DNA of 64,000 nt from Bradyrhizobium sp. CB3481 (GTDB lineage Bacteria > Pseudomonadota > Alphaproteobacteria > Rhizobiales > Xanthobacteraceae), in NCBI RefSeq assembly GCF_029714305.1, contig NZ_CP121647.1:5538501-5602500 (forward strand). The letters are read 5' to 3'. Both the position numbers and the translations under genes were made by a program. Below the pieces are notes generated by a model. It was given only the letters and a program-made list of their open reading frames with translations. It had not been told where the DNA came from and ran no database searches. Positions 57,495 through 64,000 of the stretch are shown in pieces (within the stretch, counting starts at the first letter, position 1; the number at the start of each line of letters is the position of its first letter).

Positions 57495-57713
57495 GCTGTA
57501 GGAAGAAGAAACTGGACCTTCGCTGGCTCCGATGAGGGCGGCCGGCGTGCCGCTGCCATTTACACCCTTATTGCCAGCGCCAAGCTCAACGACATTGATC
57601 CGCAAGCTTGGCTCGCCGACATACTCGCCCGCCTGCCTGATCACCCTGCCAAGCGAATTCACGAACTGCTGACCTGGAATTGGCAGCCTCGGAGCGTTGC
57701 ACACGCCGCCTGA
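57495..57713 (+). pseudogene. IS66 TnpC C-terminal remnant
   Basis: VGRRNWTFAGSDEGGRRAAAIYTLIASAKLNDIDPQAWLADILARLPDHPAKRIHELLTWNW is the end of IS66-family TnpC. The upstream catalytic part is missing. Confidence 0.85.
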
Positions 57714-58079
57714 GCGCAGTCAGCCATTCGCGCCAAACAGGCTTAACCAGGGTCTTCACCGGATCCGTACAATTCGGATGTTTGCAAGGCTTGTCCTATG
57801 CTCGACGCGGGTCGCCTACATGTGCCGATCGACCACTACACTGAATTCGTTATCGGATCGAGAAAGTGGCCGTGTCAGGCCGTCGCGGACTGCATCAGGT
57901 GGGCGAGTGAATTCCGCGGAGCCTTCGCTTTGGCACGGGTTTTGGCGGGAGCATCGCGCGGCTGCCTAGCAACTTAAGAGCCGATCAAGCCGAAGCGAAT
58001 ACTGAAGCCATCAGGTATTGACAGAAACCGTGGACAGTTTTCCAGGCGAAGTTGCCGACATAACCGTTCTTTGAATCCG
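57714..58079. other. Stretch without a supportable gene
   Basis: Only short open frames without ribosome sites are found between the IS66 remnant and the secreted-protein genes. Confidence 0.4.
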
Positions 58080-58310
58080 TCATCCGCAGTTCGATGCCAT
58101 CCAGCACGCCGTGGTACGAAGGTCGAGGCGTTCCGGATGGGGGACTTCAATGGTGAACGTCTTCAACTCTTCTTTGCAGCCGAGGCCCTTGACGTGCTGA
58201 CTGCTCGCAATCGTCTTCTGTGGAGGCAGTTCTTCCTCAGCGTGACCGAGGCTCACGCCGCTACCCACGATCGCCGCCGAAGCGAACAACACCTTCCAAT
58301 AGTCGCACAT
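58080..58310 (-). CDS. Small exported protein of unknown function
   Basis: ATG 58310 follows GGGGAGG with a 9-base spacer. The 76-residue product starts with a signal peptide (MCDYWKVLFASAAIVGSGVSLGHA / EEELPPQK). The mature part is short and includes GLGCKEELKTFTIEVPHPERLDLR and two more Cys near the end. It may be truncated, since the end (ACWMASNCG) is abrupt. It follows another secreted-protein gene on the same strand by 262 bases. Confidence 0.5.
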   Translation of the reverse strand: MCDYWKVLFASAAIVGSGVSLGHAEEELPPQKTIASSQHVKGLGCKEELKTFTIEVPHPERLDLRTTACWMASNCG

Positions 58311-58572
58311 TGTTTTATGCCTCCCCACCGCGAGATTGTGGTGCTTAGCTGTTTGAACCCGCCCTTTGTTGCTGGGCCAGATCGCGAACTCGCCTACCCA
58401 ATGACCCTGGTCCAAGTGATCTCCTCCATTCGGCTTCAATATGAGTCCCGTTGAGCGGCGAACTGTGGTGCAACCCAGAAAGACACGGATCCGAGTTCCT
58501 TGCCAAGGCGCTCGTTCGGCCACGCGGACGCGGTCGAGCACCACAGTCGGTGGTATGATGGTCGGATGACGC

Positions 58573-59091
58573 TTAGTTTGCGTCGTCAGGTTTGGACGGT
58601 GCGTCTACTGTCGGAGCGCTCTCCCGCACAAGGTGATCGAGCGTTTTGTGCTTATACGTGGCGGAGCCATCGGTGAACTGAACCTCCGTCGTTACGTCCA
58701 GTTCACCATCTTCATCGAGCTTCCACGTCATCTGTGTCGTACAGTAAACATGATCCCATTTAACCTTCCAACCTCCATCATCAGCATCGCCTCCGTCATC
58801 AGCATCGGAAGGCTGCGCCTCGGCGATGCCTAAATCGCACTCCTTCGTAGGACAGTTGATCCATGCGCGAACAGAGGGGTGGTCGAGCTGCGGGCCAATA
58901 TCCAGGCGGCTGATCGCTCCCTCTGGATTCGGGTTGACCCACTTACCTGCCTGATCTGGAATGGCGAAGGTGTATGGCACCGAACTTGCAGAGTTAGTCT
59001 GATCGGCAAATGCTGCCCCGACCAGCGAGAGCGTGGCAATTGCGGACAAGAGAAGCCGGCGCTTGCGCCAAGTAGTCATTTGTGTCTCCAT
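58573..59091 (-). CDS. Exported acidic protein of unknown function
   Basis: The product (172 residues from ATG 59091) begins METQMTTWRKRRLLLSAIATLSLVGAAFA and should be exported, leaving DQTNSASSVPYTFAIPDQAG.... A tandem DADDGG repeat occurs near residue 100. Two cysteines (INCPTKECDLG) may pair. The C-terminal half is strand-rich (WKLDEDGELDVTTEVQFTDGSATYKH). No family recognised. Confidence 0.6.
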   Translation of the reverse strand: METQMTTWRKRRLLLSAIATLSLVGAAFADQTNSASSVPYTFAIPDQAGKWVNPNPEGAISRLDIGPQLDHPSVRAWINCPTKECDLGIAEAQPSDADDGGDADDGGWKVKWDHVYCTTQMTWKLDEDGELDVTTEVQFTDGSATYKHKTLDHLVRESAPTVDAPSKPDDAN

Positions 59092-59796
59092 GTGACCCGT
59101 TCTATCGGGCCAGTAAGGATTTGCACGCACTAGGCCAAATGAGCTTGAACAGAAAAATGAGCGTTTAGAAGTAGATAGAAGATGCATTGCTCACTGCTGT
59201 GCCGCAAACCCGACAGTCCCGCGTCGCCAACCCGACAATCCAGCGTCGCCAACCGCACGCGTCGGGCTACCTACGCACCGTCTTCTGATCGGAGCGCGGC
59301 TTCGTACTTTCGCAGGTGATCGCTTATTGCACCACCGACCTTAGGCCCACCAGCTTGTTAATTGGCGAGCACTGGTATCGACGACCAAGGATACCGACGT
59401 CGAGATTGGGTCGACCCGAAGACTTCCGCAATGCGCCGAGACAAGGTCGAGCTGTTGCGCTATCTGCCGCTGGCAGAAAGTGACGGGGATCTTCGGCGCA
59501 GCCTGAGGCAAGCAGCAGCCCGTCCAATTGAGGTGGGCCCTGCAAGAACGCGTTGCTTGCCCGGTCAGCAGTGGCGCTGAACGTTGCATGCTCCGCAGCG
59601 TACGACTTCCAAGATCTACCCAAGATGGTTCTGGAACGGCTAGTCTTACTGAGTCAGAGTGTCGCGGCCTTTGTCGACAGGAATCATGAGAAGACTCACT
59701 TTTCAGCATGCGGGGGCTGAGATGGGTCTGATAAATCGCTGGACGTAGCGTCGCGGATTTCGGCATAAATTGAGGGCCTTGCGAGCGTGATCGGAC
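59092..59796. other. Stretch without a supportable gene
   Basis: Short direct repeats with CCCGACA and CGTCGCCAACC occur at about 59209-59260. The long minus-strand frame through here is read opposite the transposase remnant that follows and was rejected. Confidence 0.4.
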
Positions 59797-60400
59797 ATGC
59801 GGGGAGCCAAACCGCTTCGCGACTACTGTACCGGGCTGATGATGCCGTGCGATCGCAAGAGCGTCGAGCCGATGGCGGCTATGACGGCTCCTGAGCGGAC
59901 AGCAGCGCAACATCAGGCGTTGTTGCATTTCGTCGGTCAAGGCGACTGGTCGGACCGGCAAGTGTCGGCCAAGGTCCGTGAGTTAGTGCTGCCGGGATCG
60001 AACGCCACCGAGAGATCGAAGCTTGGATCATCGATGATACGGGCTTTCCTAAGAAGGGGCGGCATTCGGTCGGGGTTGCGCGGCAATATTGCAGTCAGTT
60101 CGGCAAGCAAGACAATTGTCAGGTTGCCGTGACGCTTTCGCTAGCGAACCATCATGCGAGCTTGCCGGTCGCCTATCGGCTATATCTACCACGGGAGTGG
60201 GTGACAGACCGTGCACATCGGCGCAAAGCTGGAGGCCCCCAAGGAAATCACCTTCAAAACGAAGCGGAGCGAGAGACGATTCCCCCCTCAGAAGCAGCCT
60301 CCACCAAATCTTCAAGGAAGCTACTATTCCCGAAAATCATCGGCCGAGGGGATCCGCCCTTGCTGAACGGCACGTTCCACATTCGATTGCGACCGTTCGG
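59797..60400 (+). pseudogene. IS701-type transposase remnant
   Basis: The frame RDYCTGLMMPCDRKSVEPMAAMTAPERTAAQHQALLHFVGQGDWSD is the conserved N-terminal part of this family. It then shifts: IEAWIIDDTGFPKKGRHSVGVARQYC and CQVAVTLSLANHHASLPVAYRLYLP follow in another frame, and the sequence fades after about 60270. Catalytic Asp in IIDDTGF is visible, but the C-terminal half is absent. Confidence 0.75.
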
Positions 60401-60582
60401 AGAAAATTGAATGCCGCTCTCGTCTCTATACTATCTCGATGCCCTTGTTGCATCAGAGCCATCTCAACTCAGGTAGCCATCGAAATTTATGACGCAGTAA
60501 GACTAGCAGTCTGCTGAAGAACTCGCTCGCCACAGAGTGGGCTTGATGATTCACTTTATCATCTCGATTCGGTGGAGGCGAT

Positions 60583-61167
60583 CATGCGCGGCAGGTTTAC
60601 GGATCAGGGCGGCCTGTTTTCGTACATCGCGCCGGGCGGCGGGCGCAATGCCGAGGCGCACTTCCACGGCCAGAAACGCTCGAACGATACCCGTGCTTCG
60701 ACCACCGATCCCGATGCCAGGCTCTATCGCAAGGGTAAAGGCAAGGAGACGAAGCTGTGCTTCATCGGGCATGGGCTGATGGAGACCTCCTGCCGGTCGA
60801 CGCCTGCCTGACGCAGGCCGATGGTCATGCCGAACGGGTGGCCGCGCTGCACATGATCGAGCCCTATGCCGACCGGCCGACAGACTTCGTCAACGAGCTG
60901 CGCTCGATGAATGTGACGCCACATGTTGCGCAGAACGTCAGCGGCCGCAGCTCTGCGATTGACGGGCGAACGACCCGGCACGGCGGCTACGCCGTCAGCC
61001 AACGCATCCGCAAGCGCATCGAGGAGGCATTCGGCTGGATCAAGACGGTCGCCGGGCAAGAGAAGACCAGGTTCCGTGGTCGTGAGCGCGTCGGATGGGC
61101 CTTTACCTTCGCTGCCACCGCCTACAATCTGGTGCGGCTGCCCAAGCTGATCGCGGAGACCGGCTGA
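60583..61167 (+). pseudogene. IS5-family transposase with internal deletions
   Basis: MRGRFTDQGGLFSYI is the family start. It is joined directly to GGRNAEAHFHGQKRSNDTRASTTDPDARLYRKGKGKE by a deletion. VDACLTQADGHAERVAALHMI and FVNELRSMNVTPHVAQN follow in another frame, and the end is RKRIEEAFGWIKTVAGQEKTRF...YNLVRLPKLIAETG. Inactive. Confidence 0.8.
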
Positions 61168-61511
61168 TGGCCAAGGTGCCCGGCTTCGCCAAGGCCTTTG
61201 CCGGCCGCTGGCGCATCGTCGAGATGGACGTCTGGGACAGCGACTTCCTCGATCTCGTCGAAGAGGCGCATCTCACCTTCCAGGGTAAATCCGATGGCGA
61301 AATCGCCTTTGGGGCCCTGAAGGGCTTCCTGGACGTGCGCTACGGCACCCGCGACGGTTCGGCGTGCGCGGAGTTCTCGTGGGAAGGGCACGACGAAAAT
61401 GACCCCGCCTGCGGTCGCGGATGGGTTATGATCGGCACTGCGGACAGGCTCGTCGGCCACTTCTATATCCACAATGGCAACGATTCAGCCTTCGTTTGCG
61501 AACGCGGCTGA
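61167..61511 (+). CDS. 114-residue passenger protein coupled to the IS5 gene
   Basis: The start ATG 61167 overlaps the transposase stop (TGATG), a classic coupling arrangement. The protein reads MAKVPGFAKAFAGRWRIVEMDVWDSDFLDLVEEAHLTFQGKSDGEIAFGALKGFLDVRYG, then SACAEFSWEGHDENDPACGRGWVMIGTADRLVGHFYIHNGNDSAFVC. It is intact although its transposase is not. Similar small proteins are common in bacterial genomes but I know no function. Confidence 0.75.
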   Translation: MAKVPGFAKAFAGRWRIVEMDVWDSDFLDLVEEAHLTFQGKSDGEIAFGALKGFLDVRYGTRDGSACAEFSWEGHDENDPACGRGWVMIGTADRLVGHFYIHNGNDSAFVCERG

Positions 61512-61516
61512 GTTCT

Positions 61517-63032
61517 TCAACAGCCTGCTCTCATGTTTGCTGTCAAGCGACTCGATCAAGCGGAGCCGCTCCCGGCTGAGCGCCCGGACGCTAGACTTCG
61601 AAGGTGCCCACGGTAGGAGGCAGGGCCAAAGACGACGGTTGATCAAGCTCGCATGCGCGGGTTGGCTACCGCATGACCGTGGTTTCGTCTTGGGGCTGCC
61701 TCGGTCTAGGGGGCGAGCGTCGACAATGCCGGCTCATAGCAGGCCACGAGGATTCCCCACCGCGCCCTGCCTCCTGCCCTCGGCACCGATATGGTCGAGC
61801 AGCGCTCTTCAGGCGGCCGGCCCGAGTTGTACTTGACGAGTGATCGCCCACAGGAAGCCGACCATCTCGCGTGCAATGGCGGTGGTGACGATCACCTTGG
61901 GTTTGCCGGCCGCCGACAAGCGGCGATAGCGGGCGCACAGCCTGACCTGGGCCTTCCAGGCCATATCGCGGATAGCATGTGGCAGGCGCTCGTTACGGTC
62001 ATGGAGCTTGCGATTGACGCGGGCTTGCATGCGATAGCTCCATGCCCCCTCGATCAGAGCCCGCCTGGCCAGAGCGTTGCCGGCCTTGGTGATACCGCCG
62101 CGTCGGATGGTGGCGCCACTCGAATGCTCCGACGGCACGAGGCCGAGAAAGGCCATCAACTGGCGGGGATTGTCGAAGCGGGAGAACTCGCCGACCTCGG
62201 CAACCACGGTCACGGCAACGATGAAGGCGGCGCCGCGCATGGCCTGTACGGCCTCAACGAATGGCGTCATCGACCATTGTGGCGCCAGCTCTTCCATCCG
62301 CTTGGTCAAGCAGTCCACACGGGCCTCCGCGTCGGTCACGGCATGAATGTAGTCCTGCAGAACGATTTGGCTCGCCGGGTGATCGAAGCGCACCGTGGTG
62401 AGCCAGCGACGATAAGCCAGAGTCCCCCCTTCTTCCCGGCATAGATGCGCCCATGCCGCAGCAGGAAGCCTTGGAGATGTTGCCGCGCCTTGCCGAGCAC
62501 ACGCATCGCGGTGGCGCGGGCTCTCACCAAGTCGCGCATGGCCTCATGCGCCGCATCCGGAACCCACACCGCTGTCAGTTCGCCGCTCCGGTGCAGCTTG
62601 GCCAGCATCGCCGCATCGCGCCGGTCGGTTTTTACCCGATCCCCGGCCTTCATCGGGATCAGCGAGGGGGCCACCACGATGCAATTGTGCCCCAGGCCCC
62701 TCAGTTGTCGATGCACGCCATATCCGCAAGGACCGGCTTCGTAGCAAAAACTTACCTGCCGGTCACCCTTGCCAAGCTTCTTCGCCAGTTTGGCGATTTG
62801 GTCAGCGCGATTAGGGATGATCCCCAAGTTACGAACTTCCCCGCCGCGCATCCCTTCGGCCACCGCAACCGAAATCGTCGCCTGTGCACATCCAGCCCCA
62901 CGAAAATGCTATCGTTCATCAGGCCCGCTCCCCATGCTTGAGGCTCGGCGCCGGACCATCCGGCGCAACCCTCGATAGGAGCTTGCCGCGGGGCGGGCCG
63001 CCCGTCACCTCAGAGGGCGAACATAGGGTCTA
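61517..63032 (-). mobile_element. IS110-type element, copy B
   Basis: Direct-repeat partner of 51605-53175, from CAGCCTGCTCTCATGTTTGC to AGGGTCTAG. It lacks the 53-bp mini-insertion of copy A. Confidence 0.8.
61809..62919 (-). pseudogene. IS110-type transposase, copy B
   Basis: MNDSIFVGLDVH at 62919 is followed by the same one-base loss as copy A, then VAEGMRGGEVRNLGIIPNRADQ...GRIYAGKK in a second frame. A second indel (C-run near 62425) changes frame again to FDHPASQIVLQDYIHAVTDAEARVD...GITKAGNALARRALIEGAW. Each long block is conserved, so decay is recent. Confidence 0.78.
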
Positions 63033-63717
63033 GACGTTCATCTCGACGATAGTGGCGTGGTGAACGATGAGCTCGAACAGCACGCTGGTCTCGGCCTCGT
63101 CCTTGGTGACGTAGGCAAAAAACGACTTCCCTGGATCATGCCGGACCACCGACGGGAGTGTTGCAGACATCCTTCGCAGGTCGGCGCCCTGATCTTTGCC
63201 CAAGTGGGTATCGCATTTCGGGTACGCGAGAAATGCATTCCCACTCTAGATTGACGTATTTGAGGCGCCTCTCTAGCGTGGTGAGTGGAATGTTGCGGGC
63301 CGTTGTCACTTGTAGAACCAGCGATTGTTCGCCTGCAAATCACCCTTCCGGAACTCGGTGCACGGCCGAAACGGCATCCCAGCGATCGCCCGATCTGGAT
63401 CAAAGGTGTCGGATCGAAGCTATCGTAGCCAAGCTCGGACGTCCGTGCCGAAAACCTCGCGCTCTCGATGGGGCCGGAAAAGCCATCTTCGCTGGCAGAT
63501 CTCACGAAGGGAGCAGCGACGCAAGAGTTTGAAAACCGAGGGCGCAACCAGCGCCTCAGTGCGGTGGGGTCGCCTTCACATGCGGGAACGCCTCCCGCAT
63601 AGCCAATTCGCACATTGGATATTTTCAATCGCCCCAGCCGTGATGTCGCTGACCACATCGGCCCGACGCCGCTCCTCGCGAGCCTGAGCTTCTTCCTGCT
63701 CGAGCGGGCCCGATCCT
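63033..63717. other. Stretch without a supportable gene
   Basis: A long minus-strand frame crosses this region, but its codon pattern and composition look like non-coding GC-rich reading. No promoter or repeat of note. Confidence 0.35.
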
Positions 63718-63965
63718 GTGCGTGATCTCGAACACGACGCTGCGGCAATCGGCGACGCCGCCCTCACTGCTCGGCCGCGTCTCTGCCATCAGCATCATGA
63801 GCTACGGCACCCGCCCCGCTCGGCTCGGCGCCTTCGTCGGCGGGTTCTTTGGCGCGGAGACTTGCCTCTGGTGGCCGCGATCTCCGCCGCGCGGTCGTTG
63901 ATCCTGCTGTCGCCCGCGGCCTCGCTGGCGCGGCAGCCGGAAACGATGGGTGAGACTGCGGGTTG
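63718..63965 (+). pseudogene. MFS-transporter remnant
   Basis: CVISNTTLRQSATPPSLLGRVSAISIMSYGTRPARLGAFVGGFFGAETCL and, one frame over, VAAISAARSLILLSPAASLARQPE together resemble the last membrane segments of MFS efflux proteins (LRGRVSA...YGTRPLG...GALVGG). A frameshift near 63865 separates the parts. Confidence 0.5.
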
Positions 63966-64000
63966 CTATTTAGAGGGCTCGTCCGCCAAACCCCATCGTC

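Noticed and set aside
57237..57704. 155-codon minus-strand frame with a hydrophobic part
   Set aside because: Its right half is opposite the IS66 remnant; the hydrophobic stretch alone is not enough to call a membrane protein.
63038..63748. 236-codon minus-strand frame
   Set aside because: Arg/Ser/Pro-rich reading with no fold pattern; overlaps the MFS remnant on the other strand.

Overview
The window looks like the symbiosis region of a Bradyrhizobium-type root-nodule bacterium. It has high GC, an almost complete molybdenum-nitrogenase gene set in alpha-proteobacterial order, type III secretion elements (ttsI, a cut rhcC1, effectors nopT and nopP), and many insertion sequences and gene remnants. 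Nearly all symbiotic genes lie on the minus strand. Assignments rest on motifs and remembered families; no database search was run.

Layout: (1) 1-5.9 kb is an accessory end. It has a two-gene operon (100-aa protein plus a 622-aa protein with a nitrilase-like Glu-Lys-Cys set), a divergent ribbon-helix-helix regulator with four GGTAATACC operators, and nested group II intron debris with a readable domain V. (2) 5.9-13.6 kb carries fixX, fixC, fixB, a wrecked fixA, nifW, a wrecked cysE-like gene, a wrecked Irr/Fur-like gene, nifQ and nifH, with two sigma54/NifA promoter regions. (3) 14-28.9 kb is an IS-rich block: a TTGCCTCA-ended element with an IS630 inside it, an IS256 element with an IS110 inside it, and a second TTGCCTCA-ended element with a long hairpin. 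Embedded are nopT, ttsI, truncated rhcC1 and nopP. (4) 29-38 kb holds a decayed DegT-type aminotransferase, nifZ, an LRV-like fragment, frxA and nifB, then hesB/iscA-nfu-nifS-nifT-SIR2 and a divergent NifA-controlled gene of unknown function. (5) 38.5-47.5 kb is nifD-K-E-N-X-DUF269-CCE_0567-fdxB plus fdxN upstream. (6) 47.6-64 kb is a decaying flank: a SIR2 gene split by an IS630, two IS110 copies about 9.9 kb apart, dctA, a DUF4337 gene, a broken serine recombinase, two small secreted proteins and further IS remnants.

The nitrogenase genes work together. NifDK and NifH form the enzyme. NifB, E, N, X, Q and Z support FeMo-cofactor and P-cluster assembly. NifS, Nfu and HesB supply Fe-S clusters. 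FixBCX (with a FixA that must come from elsewhere) and the ferredoxins deliver electrons. DctA can import C4-dicarboxylates from the plant. TGT-N10-ACA activator sites with -24/-12 promoters sit upstream of nifD, nifB, nifH, the cysE/nifW/fix operon and hesB, with a variant before fdxN; the hesB site is shared with a divergent gene.

Best candidates for something undescribed are the nitrilase-like operon with its operator array (1.07-3.9 kb), the NifA-controlled SIR2-like protein that lacks the usual catalytic Asn (34.2-35.1 kb), the NifA-controlled orphan gene (37.4-38.0 kb), and the covarying hairpin in the TTGCCTCA-ended element. Several operon members (fixA, nifN 3' end, cysE, irr-like) carry frameshifts, so either this copy is eroding or part of the sequence has indel errors.
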